A stretch of 64,000 nucleotides of DNA from Arthrobacter sp. MA-N2 (GTDB taxonomy: Bacteria > Actinomycetota > Actinomycetes > Actinomycetales > Micrococcaceae). Within the stretch, counting starts at the first letter, position 1, and each line of letters opens with the position of its first letter. Shown one piece after another: positions 1 to 8,412 of the stretch. The notes under the pieces are model-generated. The model was given only the letters and a program-made list of their open reading frames with translations, was not told the DNA's origin and did no database searches. The position numbers were made by a program, and so were the translations under genes. The DNA is taken from assembly GCF_000517125.1 (NCBI RefSeq), contig NZ_KI912155.1, positions 621,707-685,706 of the forward strand, in the 5' to 3' direction.

Positions 1-1
1 C

Positions 2-664
2 CAGGTCAACGGATCCACCATCAAACCCGACGGTCAGGAAGTGGATGCCTACATGTGGGCAGTTCCGGATAAAGCCGCACGGTTCCTGAGCAACCCCACC
101 GATGTAGCCCCGCTTCAGGCACTGGCTAAGGCGCACCTGAACGATGAGTTGGAGACGTGGCCCCTGATTCTGGTGCGCCACGCCAAAGCCAAGCCACGGT
201 CCTCCTGGACCAAAGCCGAAGGCAGCCGCCCTCTGGCAGTGACGGGCCTGCGGCAAGCCCTCGCGGTGGAACGGCTGCTGGGTGTGTGGAAGCCCCTCCG
301 GATCGTGAGCAGTCCTTGGGCACGGTGCGTTTCCACCATCGCCCCGTACGCCAAGGCGGCCGGGGCCAAGGTGAAACTCGTGGAGGCCTTGACGGAGCAC
401 CATCACCAGCGGAGCCCCAAGAAGACGTCCGCCGTCATCGACGGCTTGTTCGACAAGCAGCGGGGAGTTGCCTTGTGCACCCACAGGCCGGCACTCCCCA
501 CCATCTTCAAGACACTCGGCGAGCACATGGGCCCGGAGCTTCGCGAGGCCCTGCCCGCGCAAGATCCGTACTTGGCCCCCGGCGAGATGATCGTGTGCCA
601 TGTGGCCCAGGGAAACGGCCATCGGGTGGTAGCTGTGGAACAGATCAAGCCCTTCGACGACTGA
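2..664 (+). CDS. Nudix/histidine-phosphatase fusion protein, 3' part (MutT1-like)
   Basis: The reading frame is open from base 2, so the gene begins upstream of the window; 220 residues are visible. The visible part is a histidine-phosphatase (phosphoglycerate-mutase fold) domain: the RHG-type motif appears as LILVRHAKAK, followed by a conserved arginine stretch (IVSSPWARCVST) and a late histidine in ALCTHRPALP. In actinobacteria this domain is usually the C-terminal half of MutT1-type proteins, whose N-terminal Nudix domain hydrolyses 8-oxo-dGTP or diadenosine polyphosphates. The residues before the phosphatase domain (QVNGSTIKPDGQEVDAYMW) fit the end of a Nudix fold. It lies 18 bp before thyA, which fits nucleotide-pool housekeeping. 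The Nudix half is inferred, not seen. Confidence 0.8.
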   Translation, partial: QVNGSTIKPDGQEVDAYMWAVPDKAARFLSNPTDVAPLQALAKAHLNDELETWPLILVRHAKAKPRSSWTKAEGSRPLAVTGLRQALAVERLLGVWKPLRIVSSPWARCVSTIAPYAKAAGAKVKLVEALTEHHHQRSPKKTSAVIDGLFDKQRGVALCTHRPALPTIFKTLGEHMGPELREALPAQDPYLAPGEMIVCHVAQGNGHRVVAVEQIKPFDD

Positions 665-682
665 CTCCAGTAAGCTGGTTGC

Positions 683-1486
683 GTGAGCATCCCAACCCCC
701 TATGAAGACCTCCTGCGTGACGTCATGGCCAACGGCACGCACAAGTCGGACCGCACGGGTACCGGCACGCGGAGCGTTTTCGGCCGCCAGCTGCGCTTCG
801 ATCTGAGCCAGGGTTTCCCGCTCATGACGACGAAGCGAGTGCACTTCAAATCGCTGGCGCTGGAACTCTTGTGGTTCCTCCGTGGCGAATCCAACGTGAA
901 GTGGCTCCAGGAGCAGGGCGTCACCATCTGGGATGAATGGGCAGATGCCGATGGGGAGCTTGGTCCGGTGTACGGGGTGCAGTGGCGCAGTTGGCCAACA
1001 CCCGACGGCGGGCACATTGACCAGATCGCCGAACTCATGAAGAACCTGGCCGCCAACCCGGACTCCCGACGACACATCGTCTCGGCATGGAACGTATCCG
1101 AGATCAAGGACATGGCCTTGCCGCCGTGCCACGCGTTCTTCCAGTTCTACGTTGCCGACGGCAGATTATCGTGCCAGTTGTACCAGCGTTCCGCCGACAT
1201 GTTCCTGGGCGTCCCCTTCAATATCGCCTCCTACGCATTGCTGACCTGCATGGTTGCCCAGCAGCTGGGTCTTGAGCTTGGCGACTTTGTCTGGACCGGC
1301 GGGGATGTCCACGTCTACGACAACCACGTCGAGCAAGTCACGGAGCAGCTTTCCCGGGAACCCTACGAGTACCCTCAGTTGCGCATCAACCGCAAGCCTT
1401 CCTCGATTTTCGACTACGCCTTCGAGGATTTCGACGTGGTCGGGTACCGGCACCATCCCTCCATCAAGGCACCAGTGGCAGTATGA
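683..1486 (+). CDS. thyA: Thymidylate synthase
   Basis: Converts dUMP to dTMP using methylenetetrahydrofolate as carbon donor and reductant, in the cytoplasm. The 267-residue protein has the usual length. The nucleophile is Cys149 in [13 protein letters not shown]; other ThyA signatures are SDRTGTGT near residue 23, [19 protein letters not shown] and the C-terminal [10 protein letters not shown]. The start is GTG at 683, matching the usual N-terminus of the family. Its last four bases overlap the ATG of folA, so the two are translationally coupled; this pairing makes sense because ThyA produces the dihydrofolate that FolA recycles. Confidence 0.97.
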   Translation: MSIPTPYEDLLRDVMANGTHKSDRTGTGTRSVFGRQLRFDLSQGFPLMTTKRVHFKSLALELLWFLRGESNVKWLQEQGVTIWDEWADADGELGPVYGVQWRSWPTPDGGHIDQIAELMKNLAANPDSRRHIVSAWNVSEIKDMALPPCHAFFQFYVADGRLSCQLYQRSADMFLGVPFNIASYALLTCMVAQQLGLELGDFVWTGGDVHVYDNHVEQVTEQLSREPYEYPQLRINRKPSSIFDYAFEDFDVVGYRHHPSIKAPVAV

Positions 1487-2067
1487 GCACTCTCGAAACT
1501 CCCCCGGAGTCGGCGTCCTCCGGTGAGACCGCGGAAGCAATCAACGGTATCGGTTTGGTGTGGGCACAGACCGGTAACGGCGTGATCGGCAAGGGCGGGA
1601 CCATGCCCTGGCACGTCCCCGAAGACTTGAAGCACTTCAGCACGCTAACAACTGGGCATCCGGTCATTATGGGCCGCAAGACCTGGGAGTCGTTCCCTGC
1701 AAAGTACCGTCCCCTGCCGGGCCGAACCAATATCGTGGTGACCCGGCAGCAGAGCTGGGCCGACTCGCCCGAAGCGAGCGGCGCCGTCGTCGTCTCCTCC
1801 CTTGACGCCGCCCTTCTCGAGTCCCAGTTCGCCCCGGGCGGCCAGAACGTTTGGATCATTGGCGGCGGCGAAATCTACGGGCAGTCCATGGACATCGCGA
1901 ATGTCGCAGTAGTCACCGTGATCGATGCGGACATTGACGGCGACACTTTCGCTCCGGAGTTCAGCGACGCCTGGAATCTTGTGTCGACGCAGCCCGCGGA
2001 AGGCTGGCTGACCTCCAAGAACGGCACCAACTACCGGATCGCCACGTGGCGCCGGACGGAAGACTGA
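1483..2067 (+). CDS. folA: Dihydrofolate reductase
   Basis: NADPH-dependent reduction of dihydrofolate to tetrahydrofolate; target of trimethoprim-type drugs. The DHFR core starts near residue 22 ([19 protein letters not shown]) after a non-conserved N-terminal extension of about 20 residues. Diagnostic motifs are [25 protein letters not shown], and IIGGGEIYG. The ATG overlaps the thyA stop (ATGA), fixing the start. At 194 residues it is slightly longer than typical bacterial DHFR because of the extension. The extension could be avoided only by an internal start, which the coupling argues against. Confidence 0.96.
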   Translation: MSTLETPPESASSGETAEAINGIGLVWAQTGNGVIGKGGTMPWHVPEDLKHFSTLTTGHPVIMGRKTWESFPAKYRPLPGRTNIVVTRQQSWADSPEASGAVVVSSLDAALLESQFAPGGQNVWIIGGGEIYGQSMDIANVAVVTVIDADIDGDTFAPEFSDAWNLVSTQPAEGWLTSKNGTNYRIATWRRTED

Positions 2068-2069
2068 GA

Positions 2070-2294
2070 ATGCTGAAGAAACCCGAGACCCTGTTCGTAC
2101 TGGGCTACATGTTATTGCCGCTCTTCGCGCTGCTGTCCGCGATCATCGGCCTCACCATGATCTTGGGCGGCAACAAGATCCTGGGGGTCATCGTCCTGGT
2201 GCTGGTGACCCAGGTCTTCGCTTTCGGCGCGTTCTACGCACTTCGCGCCCGCAAAGCGGCGATCCTCCAAGAACCCGACAACTTTCCCAAGTAA
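2070..2294 (+). CDS. Small two-helix membrane protein, unknown function
   Basis: A 74-residue protein beginning MLKKPETLFVLGYMLLPLF, two bases after the folA stop. Two hydrophobic segments (about residues 8-29 and 34-56) are separated by a short GGNKI turn, and the C-terminus is basic then acidic. It looks like a small inner-membrane protein of the type often found downstream of folA in Arthrobacter-like genomes. No catalytic motif is visible. It is the last gene of the thyA-folA transcript and is followed directly by a palindromic repeat that could end transcription. Confidence 0.7.
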   Translation: MLKKPETLFVLGYMLLPLFALLSAIIGLTMILGGNKILGVIVLVLVTQVFAFGAFYALRARKAAILQEPDNFPK

Positions 2295-2351
2295 CTCGCA
2301 GTTGTTGTCGTTATGAGCCCTCAAAACGACAACAACTGCGAGTCAGTTGGG
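2293..2351. repeat. Family A intergenic palindrome, copy A1
   Basis: Near-perfect inverted repeat; left arm CTCGCAGTTGTTGTCGTT, right arm AACGACAACAACTGCGAG, ending in the family tail CAGTTGGG. It directly follows the stop of the small membrane protein gene and could act as a terminator. Three more copies are at 3581, 12952 and 17139. Confidence 0.85.
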
Positions 2352-2405
2352 TCCCCGTGACGTAACCGAGAGCGGCTGGGAGCAGCGAAAGCCTAAACTA
2401 GTTCA

Positions 2406-3560
2406 ATGACTACAGCAGCTAATCCGTCCGTTGGACTGGTCGGTTGGCGTGGCATGGTCGGCTCCGTCCTGATGCAGCGCATGCAGGACGAAGGCGACTT
2501 CGCCAACATCAACCCGGTATTTTTCTCCACCTCAAACGCGGGAGGTGCCTCGCCGTCATTCGCTGGAACGCCAGAAGGCAGTGCGGGCAAGCTCGAGAAC
2601 GCGTTCGATCTTGAGACGCTTGCCAAGCTGCCGATCATCGTCACTGCCCAAGGCGGCGACTACACCAAGCAGGTCCACGGCGAGCTCCGTGAACGTGGCT
2701 GGGACGGGCTCTGGATCGATGCAGCATCCACGCTGCGCATGAACGACGACTCCATCATCGTGCTGGACCCCATCAACCGCGATGTCATCGACGCTGGCCT
2801 GTCCGCCGGCGTGAAGGACTACATCGGCGGCAATTGCACGGTCTCCTGCATGCTCATGGGCCTCGGCGGCCTGTTCAAGAACAACCTGGTGGAGTGGGGT
2901 ACCTCCATGACCTACCAGGCGGCCTCCGGTGGCGGTGCCCGCCACATGCGCGAACTACTCAAGCAGTTCGGCACCCTCAACAACGAAGTCAGCAGCGAAC
3001 TGGACGATCCCGCCTCGGCGATCCTGGAAATCGACCGCAAGGTCCTGGCAACGCAGCGCTCCGGCGTCGACGCCACCCAGTTCGGCGTACCGCTGGCCGG
3101 TTCCCTGATCCCATGGATCGACGCGGACCTCGGCAACGGCCAATCCAAGGAAGAGTGGAAAGCCGGGGTGGAAACCAACAAGATCCTCGGCACCGGCAAC
3201 GGCAAGCCGGGCAAAGACCATGTGGTCGTGGACGGTCTCTGCGTCCGCATCGGGGCTATGCGCTCCCACTCCCAGGCACTGACGCTCAAGCTGCGCGAGG
3301 ACCTGTCCGTCGCCGAAATCGAGAAGCTCCTGGATGCTGACAACGAGTGGGCCAAGGTGGTGCCCAATACCAAGGAAGCCTCCATGTCGTTCCTCACGCC
3401 GGTGGCTGCCTCCGGCACTTTGGAAATCCCCGTGGGCCGCATCCGCAAGCTTGAGATGGGCCCGGAATACATCAGCGCCTTCACCGTGGGCGACCAGCTT
3501 CTCTGGGGCGCGGCCGAGCCACTTCGTCGCATGTTGAAGATCGCTACCGGTACCCTTTAG
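2406..3560 (+). CDS. asd: Aspartate-semialdehyde dehydrogenase
   Basis: Reduces aspartyl-4-phosphate to aspartate semialdehyde with NADPH, the branch point to lysine/diaminopimelate, threonine and methionine. The 384-residue protein begins with the nucleotide-binding stretch [18 protein letters not shown]. The catalytic cysteine is Cys144 in [16 protein letters not shown]; the substrate-binding arginine and catalytic histidine are in [17 protein letters not shown]. These motifs match the Gram-negative (E. coli) Asd type rather than the shorter Gram-positive type. No aspartokinase gene is adjacent. A family A palindrome follows the gene. Confidence 0.96.
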   Translation: MTTAANPSVGLVGWRGMVGSVLMQRMQDEGDFANINPVFFSTSNAGGASPSFAGTPEGSAGKLENAFDLETLAKLPIIVTAQGGDYTKQVHGELRERGWDGLWIDAASTLRMNDDSIIVLDPINRDVIDAGLSAGVKDYIGGNCTVSCMLMGLGGLFKNNLVEWGTSMTYQAASGGGARHMRELLKQFGTLNNEVSSELDDPASAILEIDRKVLATQRSGVDATQFGVPLAGSLIPWIDADLGNGQSKEEWKAGVETNKILGTGNGKPGKDHVVVDGLCVRIGAMRSHSQALTLKLREDLSVAEIEKLLDADNEWAKVVPNTKEASMSFLTPVAASGTLEIPVGRIRKLEMGPEYISAFTVGDQLLWGAAEPLRRMLKIATGTL

Positions 3561-3580
3561 GCGTCCTGCTTTTCATCAAA

Positions 3581-3634
3581 TGACTCGCATTTGTTGTCGT
3601 TATGAGCGCTCATAACGACAACAAATGCGAGTCA
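3581..3634. repeat. Family A palindrome, copy A2 (54-bp perfect palindrome)
   Basis: Every base of the left half (starting TGACTCGCATTTGTTGTCG) is matched in the right half with no unpaired loop, centred on GAGCGCTC; it is followed by the family tail AGTTGGGG. It lies between the convergent asd and the decayed gene at 3647 and would form a very stable hairpin in RNA from either strand. Confidence 0.95.
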
Positions 3635-3646
3635 GTTGGGGACCCG

Positions 3647-4456
3647 TCAACTCGCCATGAACCTCAAGTACTTCGCCGCCTGCAGCTCGAAAGACCGCCG
3701 AGCGGCCGGGGCCAGGCCTTCCGGGCGAACGGTTCGGGCTCGACGCCGGCCCCCTGCCCATGCCGCGGGACCCCGTGCCGCGGGACCACGTGCCGCTGCG
3801 GGACCACGTGCCCACCACTTGTCCGCCTGACACGATCATCCGTTTGAAGACACCGTTGCCGCCTGGAACGACCTTCTGGAAATGCTCGGCGGCGAGGAGG
3901 AGGCTGCGGTCCGTATACCCCAGGAGGAATTCGTCGAATCCCGGCAAGGCGAGGACCGTACGGGAGCCCGGCACGCCGTCGTCGAGCAGGGCCGCTGTTG
4001 CGGGCGAAAGCCAATAGGACGTTCCCCGGAAGACGAGCTCAACGAGTTGGCCGCGAATGGCCTCGTGGGCCACCCGGACCTCGGCCTTGGGGATCTGCGT
4101 CCACCACGCGAAGTCGCTGAGCCGATGCCGTGTGGCAACAGAACGCATGGACCGATCCGTGGTGATAGCCAGGATCCAACGCAGATCTTGCGATGGAACC
4201 AGGTGCAACGTGCCTCGCATGGGCCATGACCGGACCACCGTCCCGTTCTCCAAGGCTTCCAACACCTTCGAGAGGCAGCACCAGGGACACGCTGCCCTAC
4301 CGCCCAGAACGCCGATGCAAGGTCCTGAGCCTGCATGGCTCCCATCGCGGACACGTATTCCTCCACGCTGTTGAAGCCGCCGAGCAATCCCTGGTTGGCA
4401 ACGCGCAGTCTGCCCATGACTTTGGGCGTTACACGGATCTTTGCCGAGGCTCCCAT
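3647..4456 (-). pseudogene. Decayed winged-helix (HTH_42/AlkZ-like) protein gene
   Basis: Pieces of one protein are spread over all three minus-strand frames. The N-terminus (RVTPKVMGRLRVANQGL, GAMQAQDLASAFWAVGQR) is in one frame. Near 4270 it shifts to a second frame (LSKVLEALENGTVVRSW, PMRGTLHLV, FAWWTQI, GTSYWLSPATAALL). Near 3760-3815 it shifts again in a short tandem repeat, and the family-like C-terminus (ELQAAKYLRFMAS, stop at 3647-3649) is in the third frame. Family members are usually about 370 residues; here about 100 residues that normally precede the FAWWT motif are missing. Relatives include AlkZ/YcaQ-type DNA glycosylases. Sequencing error could explain a shift but not the internal deletion. 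Confidence 0.8.
3757..3813. repeat. Short tandem repeat inside the decayed gene
   Basis: About four imperfect copies of a 15-18 bp unit (CCCGTGCCGCGGGAC and variants such as CACGTGCCGCTGCGGGAC). The unequal unit lengths coincide with a change of reading frame in the pseudogene, suggesting slippage as one cause of inactivation. Confidence 0.8.
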
Positions 4457-4566
4457 GGGCCCACCATAAGACGGCAAAGCGCACAGCTTTGCTCCTCAAT
4501 GCCAGGCAAGCGGAACTCCCATCCCGCTCACAGGGGCCTTCCAGCAGGTGCTCCTACGCTAAGGGA

Positions 4567-5037
4567 ATGCTGTTCGGTGAGTTGGGTCCGCTGCTGCGGC
4601 CGCTTAGCCGGCGGTTAGCAGCCGCTGGTTGGTGCGCCGCCGCCGTCGGGCTTGTCTGCGGCTTGGCAATCGCAGTCGGGGCGGGAGTGCGATTGTCCCC
4701 GTCGATGCAGACCGTCCAAGCGGTCGGTCTGCTCGCAACCGGCGCCGCTGCGATCCTCCTTGGCCTTGCTGCAGCATGCCAGCCGTCATCCCACCGGCAC
4801 GTGGACGATCCCGAATCAGCCTTCCAGACAGGCGCGTCGGATCAGGTGCGCAGCTTCCTGCTTGCCGCCGTCGTCATGCTCCTCGGCGTCATGGGCTTCG
4901 CCGCCGCGGGCTGGATTTCGCCCGGGGGTCCATCCCCGCAGAGCAACGCATTCAGCCAGATCTTCCTTCTGGGGGCATCCAGCTGCGGACTAACGTTCCT
5001 ACTGCTCAACAAAGTGCTTCCCACCGGAAAACGCTGA
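4567..5037 (+). CDS. Hypothetical membrane protein
   Basis: A 156-residue protein starting MLFGELGPLLRPLSRRLAAAG. It has four predicted hydrophobic segments, roughly residues 19-40, 47-66, 90-115 and 127-146, with a short polar loop (residues 70-90, SSHRHVDDPES) between the second and third. No enzymatic motif is visible and I do not recognise a family. It stands alone between the decayed gene and murB, which converges on it. Confidence 0.6.
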   Translation: MLFGELGPLLRPLSRRLAAAGWCAAAVGLVCGLAIAVGAGVRLSPSMQTVQAVGLLATGAAAILLGLAAACQPSSHRHVDDPESAFQTGASDQVRSFLLAAVVMLLGVMGFAAAGWISPGGPSPQSNAFSQIFLLGASSCGLTFLLLNKVLPTGKR

Positions 5038-5050
5038 AGCGCGCGAGTCC

Positions 5051-6121
5051 CTAGAGCGAAACGCCGATCAGCAGAGGTTCCGGATGCAGTTCAATGCCGA
5101 AACGTTCGACGACGCCGCGGCGCACCTCGCGCGCGATCGCCACGATGTCCTCCGCGCGGGCCCCTCCCCTGTTGGTGATGGCCAGGGTGTGTTTAGTGGA
5201 CAGCGAGGCACGGCCGCCTGACACGCTCGCGGGGTCGAGTCCGAAGCCCTTCCCGAATCCTGACTGGTCGATCAGCCAGGCCGCAGAAAGCTTGACCAGG
5301 CCATCGCTCCCGGCCGGGTACTGCGGCGCCCCCTCCGGCAAGGACGCAGCCGCAGCGGCCGGAACAATCGGGTTGGTGAAAAAGGAACCGGTAGAGTACG
5401 TATCCCTGTCCGTAGCGTCCAGGACCATGCCCTTGGAAGCGCGGAGCCGCAGGACTTCACGCCGGACATCGTTGGAATACGCACGCTTCCCCGTCTCGAC
5501 TCCCAATGACCGGGCAAGCTCTGCATAGCGGATAGGCGCGCTCATGCGTCCGAGCGGCAACTGGAACTCAACCGTCAGAACCACGTAGCGGGGCGAGCCC
5601 TCGACCGTGGTCTGCTTGAGGATGGAATCCCGGTAGCCGAACCGGAGCTCGGAGTTGGTGAAGGTCTGCACGGCGTTACGTTCGCGGTCCCAGGTACGGA
5701 CGGCCGCGATGGTCTGGGAGACGTCGGCACCGTACGCGCCCACGTTCTGTACCGGAGTGGCACCCGTGGCTCCCGGGATGCCCGAGAGCGCCTCCAGCCC
5801 GGACCATGCGTGCAACACGGAATGCTCGACCAGGGCATCCCAGTTGTGCCCCGCTTGGACCACTACCGAGACTCCGCCGCAGCTGTCTTCGGAGTTGACG
5901 GTGAATCCCTGCGAAGCGATCTTGAGCACGGTGCCCGGGTATCCGGCGTCGGAAATCAGCAGATTGGAACCTCCACCGATGATGAGCAACTTCTCGCCCG
6001 CGGCATCCGCCGAACGGACGGCGTCGATGATTTCCGCCTCGGTGCGGGCCTCCACAAAGGTGCCGGCAGGGCCACCCACGGCGGCCGTGGTCAGTTCGGA
6101 GAGCATCGTCTGGGTCACCAA
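5051..6121 (-). CDS. murB: UDP-N-acetylenolpyruvoylglucosamine reductase
   Basis: FAD- and NADPH-dependent second step of UDP-N-acetylmuramic acid synthesis for peptidoglycan. The 356-residue protein shows the FAD-binding segment LLIIGGGSNLLISDAGYPG, the pyrophosphate loop SGIPGATGATPVQNVGAYG, the RFGYRDSILK segment, the catalytic serine region YSTGSFFTNPIV and the catalytic glutamate in IELHPEPLLIG at the C-terminus. The arrangement is the type I (E. coli-like) MurB. It is the last gene of a minus-strand run after the MFS gene (6 bp gap), so it probably shares its transcript. Confidence 0.96.
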   Translation of the reverse strand: MVTQTMLSELTTAAVGGPAGTFVEARTEAEIIDAVRSADAAGEKLLIIGGGSNLLISDAGYPGTVLKIASQGFTVNSEDSCGGVSVVVQAGHNWDALVEHSVLHAWSGLEALSGIPGATGATPVQNVGAYGADVSQTIAAVRTWDRERNAVQTFTNSELRFGYRDSILKQTTVEGSPRYVVLTVEFQLPLGRMSAPIRYAELARSLGVETGKRAYSNDVRREVLRLRASKGMVLDATDRDTYSTGSFFTNPIVPAAAAASLPEGAPQYPAGSDGLVKLSAAWLIDQSGFGKGFGLDPASVSGGRASLSTKHTLAITNRGGARAEDIVAIAREVRRGVVERFGIELHPEPLLIGVSL

Positions 6122-6127
6122 TCAAGC

Positions 6128-7450
6128 CTAGCGGGGATTGCCTGCTGCCACGGACTCCGGGGTGTGCTTCCGCGAGACAGGTGCCAGGAAAAAGCTCGCG
6201 AGGAGCAGGATCAGGACGGCGAGCAAGGAGTGGAGGATGCCGAAGTGCTCCGCCAATAAACCCAATAGGGGCGGTCCGCAAAGGAAAGCCCCATACCCGA
6301 TTGTGGCAACCACCGAAACCCGGGCCGCAGCATGCGCGGGGTCGTCCGCAGCGGCGGACATGCCCACTGGGAAACCCAACGAAGCACCAAGCCCCCAAAT
6401 GGCGAGAGCAACAAAGGCCAGCCAGGGCACAGGTGCGAAGACAAAGAGTGCCAGGCCGACCACAGCCGTAGCGGAACACCAACGCATCACGGGAACACGG
6501 CCGAAGCGGTCCAGGACCACGGTCCCGGCAAAACGGCCCATTGTCATGAACGTCACGAAGATTCCATACCCCACAGCTCCGGCGGCGTCGGATTGACCGT
6601 GGCCGTCGGCTAATGCCAAGGCCACCCAGTCCCCCGCTGCGCCTTCTGCCAGGGCCAGTCCCAGGACCAGCAGCCCGAGCATAAGGGTACGGCGTTCGCG
6701 CCAGGCCCGGGCAACCATGCGCTTGCTGTCCAGCGGTTCAGCCGGTGTCAGTTCACCTGGCTCGATAATAGGCAAAGGGCCCGTTGAAGGACCGTCGAAG
6801 GTGTCCGTCTTTGCGGGCTTGAGAGTCTTTGCCGGTGGTACTGGCGTTGAGTCCGCGCGGAACCAAGCTGCCGCAGTCACCACCGAACCCGCGACCACGA
6901 TGCCGGCCGCGGCGAGATGCCAGAAAACCGGCAGTCCCGCGGAAGCCGCCCAAGCACCGAGCCCTGCGCCGGCAACGGTGCCAAGGCTGAAGGATCCGTG
7001 GAGGCGGGGCATGATGTGCCGCTCGAGGGCGCGTTCCAGCGATGCTCCCTCGACATTGGACGCGGTGTTCCAACTGGCCGTGCCAAGGCCGATCACCATG
7101 AATCCGACCGCCACAACCACTGGATTTGCTAGCACGGACGTGCCAAAACCTGCGACGGCCAGGCCGAGGCCCACCATGGCACCGCCGATCCGCGTGGTCA
7201 GCCGTGATCCCAGCCGGATGACGATCACCCCGGATGCGGACACCGAGAGGAACGAGGCAACGGTCATGCACATCAGTAGGAGGCCAACCGTGCCGGGCGT
7301 CAGGTTCAGCTCGCTGCGGATCGCGGGCAACCGCGACACCCAGGAAGCGAAGGCCAGGCCGCTGGCGCCGTAAGCGGCCACCACAGCATTGCGCCACCGC
7401 GACAAGTCCGCCGCGGTGGCGCGAAGTGCCGGCTGTTGCCGCCGGTTCAA
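6128..7450 (-). CDS. MFS transporter
   Basis: A 440-residue major facilitator protein with about 12 hydrophobic helices and a polar central loop (about residues 205-245, rich in Pro/Thr and acidic residues) between the two six-helix halves. The motif-A-like loop is GVIVIRLGSRLTTRIGG. The type resembles YbjJ/fucose-permease-like efflux or sugar transporters; the substrate is unknown. Its start codon overlaps the stop of the upstream hotdog gene (ATGA), and murB follows 6 bp after it. Coupling to envelope and fatty-acid genes suggests a housekeeping role, but this is inference. Confidence 0.85.
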   Translation of the reverse strand: MNRRQQPALRATAADLSRWRNAVVAAYGASGLAFASWVSRLPAIRSELNLTPGTVGLLLMCMTVASFLSVSASGVIVIRLGSRLTTRIGGAMVGLGLAVAGFGTSVLANPVVVAVGFMVIGLGTASWNTASNVEGASLERALERHIMPRLHGSFSLGTVAGAGLGAWAASAGLPVFWHLAAAGIVVAGSVVTAAAWFRADSTPVPPAKTLKPAKTDTFDGPSTGPLPIIEPGELTPAEPLDSKRMVARAWRERRTLMLGLLVLGLALAEGAAGDWVALALADGHGQSDAAGAVGYGIFVTFMTMGRFAGTVVLDRFGRVPVMRWCSATAVVGLALFVFAPVPWLAFVALAIWGLGASLGFPVGMSAAADDPAHAAARVSVVATIGYGAFLCGPPLLGLLAEHFGILHSLLAVLILLLASFFLAPVSRKHTPESVAAGNPR

Positions 7451-7884
7451 GCCAGCTTCACAACGGCCTGGGACTTCATAAGGACCTTCTGGCCGGCACA
7501 GGTGACCGTCAGGTCGATACGCGCGGTGCGTGCCTCGGCGTCGAGCGCTCCCACCACACCGGCAACCTCGATCACGGCGCCAGGCTCGCCGGTACCGGTG
7601 GTGTCGGCAACCAGCACCGGTTTGGTGAAGCGCGTCTGGTAGTCGACGACGGCGGCAGGGTCGCCGGCCCAGTTACTCACCACTTGCACGGCGGCGCCCA
7701 TGGTGAACATACCGTGGGCGATCACTCCGGGAAGTTCGACGCCGGTGGCGAAGGCTTCGTTCCAGTGGATCGGGTTGAAGTCGCCCGATGCGCCCGCGTA
7801 CCTGACGAGGTCCTGGCGGGTGACCTCGATGATGCTGCTTCCGATTTCCTGCCCGACGGTGAGTTCTTCAAGTTTCAAGCTCAT
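7447..7884 (-). CDS. MaoC-like hotdog dehydratase, HadB-like
   Basis: A 145-residue single-hotdog protein with the R-specific hydratase motif YAGASGDFNPIHWNEAFA, carrying the catalytic Asp and His. It follows the HadA-like gene by 2 bp. In mycobacteria the equivalent pair (HadA with HadB) forms the (3R)-hydroxyacyl-ACP dehydratase of fatty-acid or mycolate elongation; here the same heterodimer is expected but the substrate is unknown, since Arthrobacter-type organisms lack mycolates. The gene overlaps the MFS gene by four bases. Confidence 0.88.
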   Translation of the reverse strand: MSLKLEELTVGQEIGSSIIEVTRQDLVRYAGASGDFNPIHWNEAFATGVELPGVIAHGMFTMGAAVQVVSNWAGDPAAVVDYQTRFTKPVLVADTTGTGEPGAVIEVAGVVGALDAEARTARIDLTVTCAGQKVLMKSQAVVKLA

Positions 7885-7886
7885 GG

Positions 7887-8348
7887 TTACTGTCCCTCTC
7901 CGCGGACCAGGATGGACGAGGTGGTGGTGGCGACCCTTTCGCGCTGGTTGTCCTGGCGGACCGCGAAGATTTCCGAACGCGTGGTGATCATGGCCCCGCC
8001 GCCCATGGCCCGGACGCCGTCGACATGCAGTTCGGCGCGCAGCTGGTCCCCGGCAACGATCGGCCGGTGGTGCGTGAAGCGCTGCTCGGCGTGTACGACG
8101 CGGCTGAAATCAATCCCCGAATCGGGATCCTCGATCAGCCGGGCATCCGCCCTCTGGGCAACGATGATGGCGAAGGTGGGTGGGGCGACGAGATCGCTGT
8201 GGCCAAGGGCCTTGGCGGCATCGACGTCGAAATGGGCCGGGTGGGTTGCCTTCACGGCCCGGGCGAACTCCCGGATCTTTTCGCGGCCGACGTCGTACAC
8301 CTCTGCGGCAGGGTAGCTGCGGCCCTGCAAGTCGGGGTTAATAGTCAT
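7887..8348 (-). CDS. MaoC N-terminal-type dehydratase, HadA-like
   Basis: A 153-residue hotdog protein without the full catalytic Asp-His motif of its partner. Recognisable segments are YDVGREKIREFARAV near the N-terminus, VAPPTFAIIVAQ, and QRFTHHRPIVAGDQL. This matches the FAS1-DH-like/HadA subfamily, which usually supplies the substrate-binding half of a heterodimer with the HadB-like protein encoded 2 bp downstream. It appears to be the first gene of the hadAB-MFS-murB run. Confidence 0.88.
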   Translation of the reverse strand: MTINPDLQGRSYPAAEVYDVGREKIREFARAVKATHPAHFDVDAAKALGHSDLVAPPTFAIIVAQRADARLIEDPDSGIDFSRVVHAEQRFTHHRPIVAGDQLRAELHVDGVRAMGGGAMITTRSEIFAVRQDNQRERVATTTSSILVRGEGQ

Positions 8349-8412
8349 GCTCCAACCCTATCGGCCTGCGACCGGTCCTCTCATGCACGGAATGATGGTG
8401 GAAGCCGGTGCG

